This document shows, piece by piece, positions 49,071 through 56,514 of a stretch of 64,000 bases of DNA (within the stretch, counting starts at the first letter, position 1; every line of letters begins with the position of its first letter). Source of the DNA: Alistipes dispar. GTDB taxonomy: Bacteria; Bacteroidota; Bacteroidia; Bacteroidales; Rikenellaceae. Below the pieces are notes generated by a model. That model made no database searches. It was not told the origin of the DNA and was given only the letters and a program-made list of their open reading frames with translations. A program made the translations under genes and the position numbers. The stretch covers positions 964,001-1,028,000 of the forward strand of contig NZ_AP019736.1 in assembly GCF_006542685.1 (NCBI RefSeq), given 5' to 3'.

Positions 49071-49349
49071 ATGGCACAGGAGAACAAACCGCAATCCGAA
49101 ATCCGTTACCTCAACCCCGTTTCGGTAGACGTCAAGAAGAAGAAGTACTGCCGCTTCAAGAAGCTCGGCATCAAATACGTCGATTACAAGGACGGCGAAT
49201 TTCTCAAGAAGTTCCTCAACGAGCAGGGCAAGATTCTGCCCCGCCGCCTGACGGGAACCTCGCAGAAGTTCCAGAAGAAGGTGGCACAGGCCGTGAAGCG
49301 CGCCCGTCATCTGGCCATTCTGCCCTTCGTAACCGATTGCATGAAATAA
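49071..49349 (+). CDS. rpsR: 30S ribosomal protein S18
   Basis: Platform protein of 92 residues paired with S6. The core KKYCRFKKLGIKYVDYKDGE and the end RLTGTSQKFQKKVAQAVKRA, then RARHLAILPFV, are typical of S18. The first Cys of this core is retained; full zinc-binding Cys sets are not present. It lies 3 bp after rpsF and 19 bp before rplI, with a GGGAGG ribosome-binding site before the next gene. Confidence 0.97.
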   Translation: MAQENKPQSEIRYLNPVSVDVKKKKYCRFKKLGIKYVDYKDGEFLKKFLNEQGKILPRRLTGTSQKFQKKVAQAVKRARHLAILPFVTDCMK

Positions 49350-49368
49350 TTAAAGGGAGGAGACGACC

Positions 49369-49809
49369 ATGGAAGTAATTCTGATCAAAGATATGGAGAA
49401 GCTGGGCTACGCCAACGACATCGTGAACGTGAAGCCCGGTTATGCGAACAACTACCTGATCCCGCAGGGCTACGCGAAGGCCGCCACGGCTTCCGCGAAG
49501 AAGGTCCTCGCAGAGAACCTCCGCCAGCGCGCCCACAAGGATGCCAAGATTCTGGCCGACGCCCAGGCGCTGGCCGAGACGATCGCCAACCTGCCGCTGT
49601 CGCTGGCCGTCAAGGCCGAGGAGGGCAAGCTCTTCGGTACGGTCACCGCCACCGACCTGGCAGAGGCTCTCGCAGCCAAAGGCATCACCGTGGACCGCAA
49701 GCAGATCACGGTGGACGCCATCAAGACCGTCGGCGAGTACGAGGCTACGGCCCGTCTGCACAAGGAGGTCAAGGCTACGATCAAATTCTCGGTTACCGCA
49801 GCCGAATAA
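49369..49809 (+). CDS. rplI: 50S ribosomal protein L9
   Basis: Elongated 146-residue large-subunit protein. It begins MEVILIKDMEKLGYANDIVN and continues with the conserved KPGYANNYLIPQGYAKAATA, then a connecting helix and the C-terminal domain ending KATIKFSVTAAE. Last gene of the rpsF-rpsR-rplI operon, closed by a strong hairpin terminator at 49830-49866. Confidence 0.97.
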   Translation: MEVILIKDMEKLGYANDIVNVKPGYANNYLIPQGYAKAATASAKKVLAENLRQRAHKDAKILADAQALAETIANLPLSLAVKAEEGKLFGTVTATDLAEALAAKGITVDRKQITVDAIKTVGEYEATARLHKEVKATIKFSVTAAE

Positions 49810-49829
49810 GGTTCCGGAATCCGCAAACG

Positions 49830-49866
49830 AAAAAGGGAGGGCGATGTTTCGCCCTCCCTTTTTTTC
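49830..49866 (+). terminator. Terminator of the rpsF-rpsR-rplI operon
   Basis: AAAAGGGAGGGCGA pairs with TCGCCCTCCCTTTT around a 4-base loop, followed by a run of T. Confidence 0.94.
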
Positions 49867-49938
49867 GTCGTGTCCGGAGACACCGGAACACCTCCGGCAC
49901 GACCGCTCCGGATGCCGGGCCCCGTCTCCGTCCGGAGA

Positions 49939-50859
49939 TCAGTGCGGCCCGGCATCCGGTCCCTCCGCCGCACGGGACTTCCCGGCATAGGAGCGGAGCA
50001 CCAGTCCGACGCCCGTGAAGATCACTGCGGCGAAGACCAGCGTGTCGAAATGGAGGCGGTCCAGCCCCATGGCCACGGAGACGGCGATCGCCAGCACGGG
50101 CTGCAGGTAGGTGTATATGCTCGTCACGGTCGGCTCGACCGACTTGAGGGCGTAGTTGAGCAGCAGATTGGGCACATAGGTCGGCACGAAGAGCACGAAA
50201 AGAGTCGGCAGCAACGCATGGCGCGCGATCCGGCCGAAATCGGTATGCACGATCTCCCCGAATCCGAACGGCAGCGCCATGACCGCCGCGATGCAATAGA
50301 GCCAGCGCAGCACGGTGGTGATGCGGTATTTGCCGACCAGCCGCTTGAACCAGACCATATAGAAAGCCGTGGCGCACGCGCTCGCAAAGACCAGCAGGTT
50401 CCCCCAAAGCTGCGAATGCGCATGAACCGGGGCGGCCCCCGTGAGCACCACGGCCACGGCTCCCGCCATGCCGAGCACGAGACCCGCGACCTTCGGCCGT
50501 GTAAACCGGTCGATCCCCAATGCCACCGAGAGCAGCAGCACCAGCAGCGGAACGACGGTGTCGATGATCGAGCCGTCGATCGGCGAGGTTTTCGACAGTC
50601 CGTACATGAGAAACACCTTGCGCAGCACGCCGATCAGCAGCGCGGCGCCGATCAGCCTGCGGATATCCGCCCGTTCGACCCGCTCCGCCCGCTCCCAAAG
50701 CAGCGGGATCAGCGACAACAGCGCCGTAGCGATCAGCGAAGCCGAGATCATGGCCATCGGATGCACGTAATACGGCAGCACGATATTGTAAAAGGGATAA
50801 TCCAGGGCCCAGACCACGTTGCACGTCAAAAGGGCCAGATGCGGTTTCAAGCGGTTCAT
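49939..50859 (-). CDS. EamA/DMT-family transporter
   Basis: Ten-helix inner-membrane transporter of 306 residues in the drug/metabolite transporter superfamily. Two EamA repeats are visible: the first around LALLTCNVVWALDYPFYNIV to VLGMAGAVAVVLTG, the second from LWGNLLVFASACATAFYMVW to TYLQPVLAIAVSVAMG, where the TYLQPV motif is typical of the second repeat. Substrate (amino acid or metabolite efflux, usually) cannot be deduced. It converges on the rplI operon. Confidence 0.9.
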   Translation of the reverse strand: MNRLKPHLALLTCNVVWALDYPFYNIVLPYYVHPMAMISASLIATALLSLIPLLWERAERVERADIRRLIGAALLIGVLRKVFLMYGLSKTSPIDGSIIDTVVPLLVLLLSVALGIDRFTRPKVAGLVLGMAGAVAVVLTGAAPVHAHSQLWGNLLVFASACATAFYMVWFKRLVGKYRITTVLRWLYCIAAVMALPFGFGEIVHTDFGRIARHALLPTLFVLFVPTYVPNLLLNYALKSVEPTVTSIYTYLQPVLAIAVSVAMGLDRLHFDTLVFAAVIFTGVGLVLRSYAGKSRAAEGPDAGPH

Positions 50860-51267
50860 GCGTTCCGAGTTTCCCTGCGGAAAGCAAAAACGATGCCCGC
50901 GGATGTCTCCGTCCGCCCCGGGGACGCCGAAAGGGCGGGCATCCCGTCGCCCGCAAAGGCCCCGTCCCGAAGGGCAGTTCCCGAAACCGCCCGGCAGGAC
51001 ACCGCTTCACCCCGGCAGGACGTCATTCCGTTCCGGCAAGACACCGCCCCGCCCCGGCGGCACGGCGAGCGAAAAGCGGGGAACAGGGCGCGGAGGGATA
51101 CACAGGACAGAAAGCGGGAATTCCGGGACCGACCGTGCGGACAGAGGATAGCGGACAAATAGGGCAAGGCGGATAAGCGGACAGCCATACGCGGGGAACG
51201 GGCACGAAGCGGACACAGCGGCAACGGAACACAGAACAAAACGGGACATACGCAGACGACATACGCA
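50860..51267. other. Low-complexity non-coding region with 21-bp tandem units
   Basis: About 400 bp without a supported gene between the DMT transporter and the rpsA terminator. Besides the tandem repeat at 50991-51074, the part from about 51090 to 51240 is purine-rich on the plus strand with many CGGACA-like words. The reading frames across it are arginine/proline/serine-rich on both strands, as expected of repeat DNA, and are not called as genes. Confidence 0.5.
50991..51074 (+). repeat. Four tandem units of 21 bp
   Basis: CCGGCAGG or a one-to-two base variant recurs at 50991, 51012, 51033 and 51054, exactly 21 bp apart. Units share the start and a GACACCGC-like centre, and the fourth is the most diverged. 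Confidence 0.65.
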
Positions 51268-51303
51268 CGAAAAAGCCGCGGACGCTTGCGCGTCCGCGGC
51301 TTA
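51268..51303 (-). terminator. Terminator of rpsA
   Basis: On the minus strand AGCCGCGGACG pairs with CGTCCGCGGCT around a 6-base loop, followed by TTTTTC. Confidence 0.9.
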
Positions 51304-51340
51304 CCGTGCGGCGGAAGCGATTCCGCCGAGTCAGTCGGGA

Positions 51341-53152
51341 TTACTTCCCTTCCTCCTCCTTCTTGGCGGCGGCCTCCATGGCGCTCTTCAGAGCGGCCAG
51401 ACCGGCGATGTCGCCCAGCGTCGTTTTCTCGACCGAAGCGTTGATCTTCTTCACCGTCGATTTCGTAGCGTCGGCGGCGGCACGCTTCTCGGCCTTCTCG
51501 GCGGCGACGGCCTCCTTACGTGCGTCATCGTACGTACGCAGGTGCGAAAGGGTGATGCGCTTGGTGGCCTTCGAGAACTCGAGCACCTTGAAGTCGAGCT
51601 TGTCGCCCGCCTTCGGGGTCGTGCCGTCCGCCTTCACGAGCTGACGTGCGGGGCAGAAGCCCTCGACGTTCTCGCCCAGCGATACGACGGCGCCCTTGTC
51701 GGTCATCTCGGTGATCGTGCCCTCGTGGATGCTGTCCACGGGGAAGCGGGTCTCGAACTCGTTCCAGGGGTTCTCCTCCAACTGCTTGTGACCCAGCGAC
51801 AGACGGCGGTTCTCCTTGTCGATCTCGAGCACAACGACCTCGATGTCGGCGCCCACCTGCGTGAACTCGCCCGGGTGCTTCACCTTCTTCGTCCAGCTCA
51901 GGTCCGAAATGTGGATCAGACCGTCGATGCCCTCCTCGATCTCGACGAACACGCCGAAGTTCGTGAAGTTGCGCACCTTGGCATTGCACTTCGTGCCGAC
52001 GGGATACTTAACCTCGATATTCTCCCACGGATCGGGCGTCAGTTGCTTGATGCCCAGCGACATTTTGCGCTCCGAACGGTCGAGCGTCAGGATGACGGCC
52101 TCGACCTCGTCGCCGACCTTCATGAACTCCTGAGCCGAACGCAGGTGCTGGCTCCACGACATTTCCGAAACGTGGATCAGACCCTCCACGCCGGGAGCGA
52201 TCTCCACGAACGCACCGTAGTCGGCCATCACGACCACGCGGCCGCGAACCTTGTCGCCGACCTTCAGATCGGGATCCAGAGCCTCCCACGGATGCGGGGT
52301 GAGCTGCTTCAGACCCAGCGCGATGCGCTTCTTCTGATCGTCGAAGTCGAGGATCACGACACGGATCTTCTCGTCGAGCTTGACGATCTCCTCGGGATGG
52401 TTCACGCGGCCCCACGAGAGGTCCGTGATGTGAATCAGACCGTCCACGCCGCCCAGATCGACGAACACGCCGTAGGAGGTGATGTTCTTGACGGTTCCCT
52501 CGAGGATCTGCCCCTTCTCGAGCTTCGACATGATGATCTGCTTCTGCGCCTCGAGTTCGGCCTCGATCAGCGCCTTGTGCGACACGACCACGTTGCGGAA
52601 CTCCTGGTTGATCTTCACCACCTTGAACTCCATGGTCTTGTCCACATATACGTCGTAGTCGCGGATCGGCTTCACGTCGATCTGCGAACCGGGCAGGAAG
52701 GCTTCGATGCCGAAGACGTCCACGATCATGCCGCCCTTCGTGCGGCACTTGATGTAACCCTTGATGATCTCGTCCTTCTCCAGCGCCTCGTTCACGCGGT
52801 CCCACGACTTGAGCTGGCGGGCCTTCTTGTGCGACAGCGACAGCTGGCCGTTCTTGTCCTCGGCCGACTCGACGTACACTTCGATCCTGTCGCCCACCTT
52901 CAGGTCGGGGTTGTAGCGGAACTCCGATACGGGGATCACGCCCTCGCTCTTATAGCCGATGTTCACCATCACCTCGCGTTTGGTGATGGCCGTCACCGTG
53001 CCCTCGACCACCTCTCCGACGGCGACGTTCGACAGCGTCTTGTCATACTCCTCGGCGATCTGCTCCTTCGGCTGGTCGTACACGCCCAGATCGTTCTCGA
53101 AGGCGTTCCAGTCGAAATCCGCGTTTGCGACTACATTCTTTACTTCTTCCAT
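51341..53152 (-). CDS. rpsA: 30S ribosomal protein S1
   Basis: RNA-binding protein of 603 residues that helps recruit mRNA to the ribosome. Repeated S1 (OB-fold) domains are evident, with segments such as VGEVVEGTVTAITKREVMVN, EGTVKNITSYGVFVDLGGVD, RVVVMADYGAFVEIAPGVEG, NAKVRNFTNFGVFVEIEEGI and HEGTITEMTDKGAVVSLGEN; I count six. A charged Lys/Ala/Glu-rich tail follows. In Bacteroidota, where Shine-Dalgarno sites are often absent, S1 is thought to be especially important. A full promoter lies about 95 bp upstream. Confidence 0.97.
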   Translation of the reverse strand: MEEVKNVVANADFDWNAFENDLGVYDQPKEQIAEEYDKTLSNVAVGEVVEGTVTAITKREVMVNIGYKSEGVIPVSEFRYNPDLKVGDRIEVYVESAEDKNGQLSLSHKKARQLKSWDRVNEALEKDEIIKGYIKCRTKGGMIVDVFGIEAFLPGSQIDVKPIRDYDVYVDKTMEFKVVKINQEFRNVVVSHKALIEAELEAQKQIIMSKLEKGQILEGTVKNITSYGVFVDLGGVDGLIHITDLSWGRVNHPEEIVKLDEKIRVVILDFDDQKKRIALGLKQLTPHPWEALDPDLKVGDKVRGRVVVMADYGAFVEIAPGVEGLIHVSEMSWSQHLRSAQEFMKVGDEVEAVILTLDRSERKMSLGIKQLTPDPWENIEVKYPVGTKCNAKVRNFTNFGVFVEIEEGIDGLIHISDLSWTKKVKHPGEFTQVGADIEVVVLEIDKENRRLSLGHKQLEENPWNEFETRFPVDSIHEGTITEMTDKGAVVSLGENVEGFCPARQLVKADGTTPKAGDKLDFKVLEFSKATKRITLSHLRTYDDARKEAVAAEKAEKRAAADATKSTVKKINASVEKTTLGDIAGLAALKSAMEAAAKKEEEGK

Positions 53153-53248
53153 TGTGGAATTTTTTTGCGATACAATCGCTCGTTAAATGGTTAATAATTA
53201 ATATTTTACTCCCCGAAGTGCATGTCTTTCGCACACACGCGGGAGGTG

Positions 53249-53279
53249 CAAAGATACGCTTTTTCCGCTGAAAATCAAA
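53249..53279 (-). promoter_or_regulatory. Promoter for rpsA
   Basis: On the minus strand TTTG (53276-53279), a 19-bp spacer, and TATCTTTG (53249-53256), both perfect. It overlaps the end region of the upstream 5'-nucleotidase gene only by a few bases of spacing. Leader about 90 nt. Confidence 0.88.
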
Positions 53280-53282
53280 ATA

Positions 53283-54713
53283 TCAGAACTTTTTCGCCTC
53301 CGTGCGGACCACTTTCTGCCGCGGCGCATTGTCGGCCTCCAGCGGACTGTCCTCGCGCAACTCTCCGATAAGGATGTCGGCGACCTTTTCGCCGGTGATC
53401 TCCCCTTCGGTACAATGCAGGTCGTGGTAATTCCTGTAAACGTAATCGCTCACGGCCACCTTGTAGCGGCGATCCTCGCGCAACTCCGGAAAACGGACGT
53501 CGAAGGCCCTGTCCTCGGCATCGACCAAAATCGCATAGGGCGTCGTCGAAACCAGGTCGATGCGGTGTCCCTCGCGCGTCGGTTCGTTGTACTTCGTCAC
53601 GATCATCCGGCGCATTTCGGCCGGAGTCATCTCCATCCGGGCGACCTGCGTTCCGAACGGCTCCAGGTCGTACACCCGCGCCACGCCCACGCCGCCTGCG
53701 GCGATCGAATCGAGCCGCACGCCGCCGATATGGTAGAATCCCACTTCGGCGTCGGCCTCGTCGGCCACGGCCGCCGCCATCCAGTTGGCCAGTCCCTGCT
53801 TGTCCATCGTCGCGGCGAACGCGCCCACGGGGCGGTTCAGCTCCGGCGAGGCATAATAGCGCTCCACCTCGGCCGCGAACCCGGCGTCCGGCCCGTAACC
53901 GTCCAGCGGCACGAGGCGGAAATCCGCCGACTGCACCTTCCCGCCGCGCAGGCGGATCTCCGTCACGCCCACATACCGGAGATCCTTGCCCGTCTGCGTC
54001 AGCAGCGTGCCGTTCACCACCGTATCGCGCAAGACGTGCGTATGGCCGCCGATCACCAGGTCGAACAGCCGCGTCCTGCCGAGCAGTTCCTCGTCGCGGT
54101 CGTCGCCCATGTGGGAGACGAGCACCAGCACGTCCACCCGGCCCCGCAGCTCTTCGGCCCGGCGGATCGCCTCGGCCTGCGGATCGGGAAACTCCAGCCC
54201 GGCGAAGCTCGCGGCATTGCCCGCCGGATGGCCCGGCCCCTCGTAGTTCGTCACCGCACCGACGAATCCGATCTTCACGCCGCCGCGTTCGACGATCGTC
54301 GCAGCCGGCAGTTGAGGGAAGGTGCAGGTGTCGCTCAGTACGTTGGCGCAGACGACCTCGAAATCCATGCTGTCGATCATCCGTCCCAGAAACGCCTGCC
54401 CGTGGTCGAATTCGTGGTTGCCGAGCGTGGCCACGTCGTAGCGGAGCCGGTTCATCAGCTCGATGACCGGCTTGCCCGGCACGGCGGTCTTATCGACATA
54501 GGCGTTGCCCGTCCAGCGGTCGCCGGCATCGACCAGCAACGCATCGGGGACCGTATCGCGGCACGCCTCGACGGCGGCGGCCAGGCGGGGGAAATGCTGG
54601 ATCTTGGCGTGCATGTCGTTCGTGGACAGCACGACGATCGTGCGCTCGCGGGGAGCGCAGGCCGCAGCGGCCGCGACGGCGGCGAACAAGGCCAGACGGG
54701 TCCATCTTTTCAT
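53283..54713 (-). CDS. 5'-nucleotidase/metallophosphatase lipoprotein
   Basis: Exported phosphoesterase of 476 residues with a likely lipobox (AAAC, Cys19). The N-terminal calcineurin-like metallophosphatase domain shows VVLSTNDMHAKIQHF (DxH), DAGDRWTGN (GD) and LGNHEFDHGQAFL (GNHE), then GHTHVLRDT; the C-terminal nucleotidase domain (about 280-450) contains the expected substrate-binding region near LEPFGTQV. It probably dephosphorylates nucleotides in the periplasm or at the surface. It precedes rpsA on the minus strand but rpsA has its own promoter. Start chosen at MKRWTRLAL. Confidence 0.9.
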   Translation of the reverse strand: MKRWTRLALFAAVAAAAACAPRERTIVVLSTNDMHAKIQHFPRLAAAVEACRDTVPDALLVDAGDRWTGNAYVDKTAVPGKPVIELMNRLRYDVATLGNHEFDHGQAFLGRMIDSMDFEVVCANVLSDTCTFPQLPAATIVERGGVKIGFVGAVTNYEGPGHPAGNAASFAGLEFPDPQAEAIRRAEELRGRVDVLVLVSHMGDDRDEELLGRTRLFDLVIGGHTHVLRDTVVNGTLLTQTGKDLRYVGVTEIRLRGGKVQSADFRLVPLDGYGPDAGFAAEVERYYASPELNRPVGAFAATMDKQGLANWMAAAVADEADAEVGFYHIGGVRLDSIAAGGVGVARVYDLEPFGTQVARMEMTPAEMRRMIVTKYNEPTREGHRIDLVSTTPYAILVDAEDRAFDVRFPELREDRRYKVAVSDYVYRNYHDLHCTEGEITGEKVADILIGELREDSPLEADNAPRQKVVRTEAKKF

Positions 54714-54737
54714 GGTGCGAATCCGAATTTGAGTTGC

Positions 54738-54745
54738 CAAAGTTA
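54738..54745 (-). promoter_or_regulatory. Promoter -7 box for the 5'-nucleotidase gene
   Basis: TAACTTTG on the minus strand, 24 bp before the ATG and back to back with the nucleoside kinase start region. No exact -33 element. Confidence 0.6.
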
Positions 54746-54756
54746 CAAATTATTTC

Positions 54757-54764
54757 TACCTTTA
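54757..54764 (+). promoter_or_regulatory. Near-consensus promoter box for the nucleoside kinase
   Basis: TACCTTTA differs from TAnnTTTG only in the last base; GTTG at 54733-54736 lies 20 bp upstream. Leader about 20 nt. Confidence 0.45.
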
Positions 54765-54790
54765 CCCTGCATTAAACGCAAAAATCATTC

Positions 54791-56461
54791 ATGACCGATC
54801 CGATCAAAGTCATCTGCGAAAACCTCGGCGGCGAGCTGGAGGTCCCGATGGGAACCACGCTGCTCGAGGTCGCGGAACGCCTGACTCCCGGGCCGCGCCC
54901 CTTCCTGGCCGCGCTCGTGAACAACCGCATCAAAGAGCTCAGTTACCGCATATACACCCCCGTCACGGTCCGCTTCGTGGACATCACCTCGTTCGAGGGC
55001 ATCCGCGTCTATCAGCGCACGGCGTGGTTCCTGTTGCAAAAGGCCGTGCGCGACCTCTACCCCGGGCGGACGCTGCACATCCGCCATTCGATGGGTCAGA
55101 ACGGCTTCTACTGCGAGATCGACGGCATCGACTCCTTCTCCGACCGCCAGACCGGGGCGCTGAAGGCCCGCATCCGGGAGCTGGTGGAGCGCGACCTGCC
55201 GATCCGCCGCACGAAGGCCCTCACCAGCGAGGTGCGCGCCCGCTACGCCGAGGAGGGTTTCACCGACAAGATCGCCCTGCTCGACTCGCGGCCCCGGCTT
55301 TACAGCGACCTCTACACGCTCGACGACACGGCCGGCTATTTCTACGGCTCGCTGGCCCCCTCGACGGGATACGTCCGCCACTTCGACATCGAACCCTACT
55401 ACAACGGCTTCTACCTCGCCCTGCCGCTGCGCACCGATCCCGACCGGATCGTCCGGACGGTCCATCAGGACAAAATGTTCGGCATCTTCCGCGAATACCA
55501 GTCGTGGGTCCGCATCATGGGGGTCCCCACCGTGGGCGACGTCAATGCCAAGGTCCTCGCGGGCGACGCCGGAGGCATGATAAAACTCGCCGAGGCGTTC
55601 CACGAACGCAAGTTCGCCGAGGTGGCCGACGCCATTCTCCAGGCCAACCTGCTGCGCGGCACGCGCGTCGTGCTGATCTCCGGCCCCTCGTCGAGCGGCA
55701 AGACCACCTCGGCCAAGCGGCTGGGCATCCAGCTCGGCGTGCTGGGGCTGAACCCCGTGCTCATCTCGCTCGACGACTACTTCGTGGACCGCGAGAAAAC
55801 CCCGAAGGACGCCGATGGGGAGTACGACTACGAGGCGCTGGAAGCCATCGACCTCGACCTGTTCAACGACCATCTGGGCCGGCTCATGCGCGGCGAGAGC
55901 GTCGATATTCCGCGCTACGACTTCATCACGGGCCGCCGCACGTGGCACAACGCCCCGCTCACGCTCGACGAGCGTTCGATTCTGGTCATCGAAGGTATCC
56001 ACGGACTGAATCCGCGGCTGACGCCCTCGATTCCCGAAGAGCAGAAGTTCCGCATCTACATCTCGTGCTTCACGTCCGTGGCGATGGACAACCTCTCGCG
56101 CATCGCCACCACCGACAACCGCCTTCTGCGCCGTCTGACCCGCGACTACACGCAGCGGGGCGCCGACGCGCTGGCCACGCTCTCGCGCTGGGCCTCCGTG
56201 CGCCGCGGCGAGGAGCGGCACATCTTCCCCTATCAGGAGAACGCCGACGTGATGCTCAACTCGTCGCTCTTCTACGAAATCTCCGTGCTGCGGCCCTACG
56301 CCGAAAAGATTCTGCGCGAGGTTCCCGACACGGTTCCCGAATACGACGAGGCGCGCCGCATCCTCAAGTTCCTCGACAACTTCATTCCGATTCCGCCCGA
56401 CGAAATCCCTCCGACGTCGATCCTCCGGGAGTTCATCGGCGGCAGCAGCTTCAAATACTGA
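54791..56461 (+). CDS. Nucleoside kinase with TGS-like and tRNA-synthetase-like N-terminus
   Basis: Two-part protein of 556 residues. The first ~60 residues (DPIKVICENLGGELEVPMGT) look like a TGS domain, and the next region up to about 230 resembles the threonyl/alanyl-tRNA synthetase second additional domain, with LHIRHSMGQNGFYCEIDG. The C-terminal half (from about 285) is a uridine kinase/phosphoribulokinase-like domain with Walker A ISGPSSSGKTTSAKRL and the following SLDDYFVDREKTPKD. Such fusions are widespread in Bacteroidota as nucleoside kinases. It precedes gcvP by 54 bp, and may be co-transcribed with it. Confidence 0.92.
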   Translation: MTDPIKVICENLGGELEVPMGTTLLEVAERLTPGPRPFLAALVNNRIKELSYRIYTPVTVRFVDITSFEGIRVYQRTAWFLLQKAVRDLYPGRTLHIRHSMGQNGFYCEIDGIDSFSDRQTGALKARIRELVERDLPIRRTKALTSEVRARYAEEGFTDKIALLDSRPRLYSDLYTLDDTAGYFYGSLAPSTGYVRHFDIEPYYNGFYLALPLRTDPDRIVRTVHQDKMFGIFREYQSWVRIMGVPTVGDVNAKVLAGDAGGMIKLAEAFHERKFAEVADAILQANLLRGTRVVLISGPSSSGKTTSAKRLGIQLGVLGLNPVLISLDDYFVDREKTPKDADGEYDYEALEAIDLDLFNDHLGRLMRGESVDIPRYDFITGRRTWHNAPLTLDERSILVIEGIHGLNPRLTPSIPEEQKFRIYISCFTSVAMDNLSRIATTDNRLLRRLTRDYTQRGADALATLSRWASVRRGEERHIFPYQENADVMLNSSLFYEISVLRPYAEKILREVPDTVPEYDEARRILKFLDNFIPIPPDEIPPTSILREFIGGSSFKY

Positions 56462-56514
56462 ATACCGACACGCATACGACCCAAAATAATTACAAACCAC
56501 CCGTACACAACGCT

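Noticed and set aside
50991..51074. CRISPR array
   Set aside because: Units are contiguous at 21 bp with no unique spacers and diverged repeats; no cas genes in the window.
50856..51239. A 127-codon minus-strand frame after the DMT transporter
   Set aside because: Cys/Ser/Arg-rich repeats arise from 21-bp tandem DNA and purine-rich words; no promoter and no domain.
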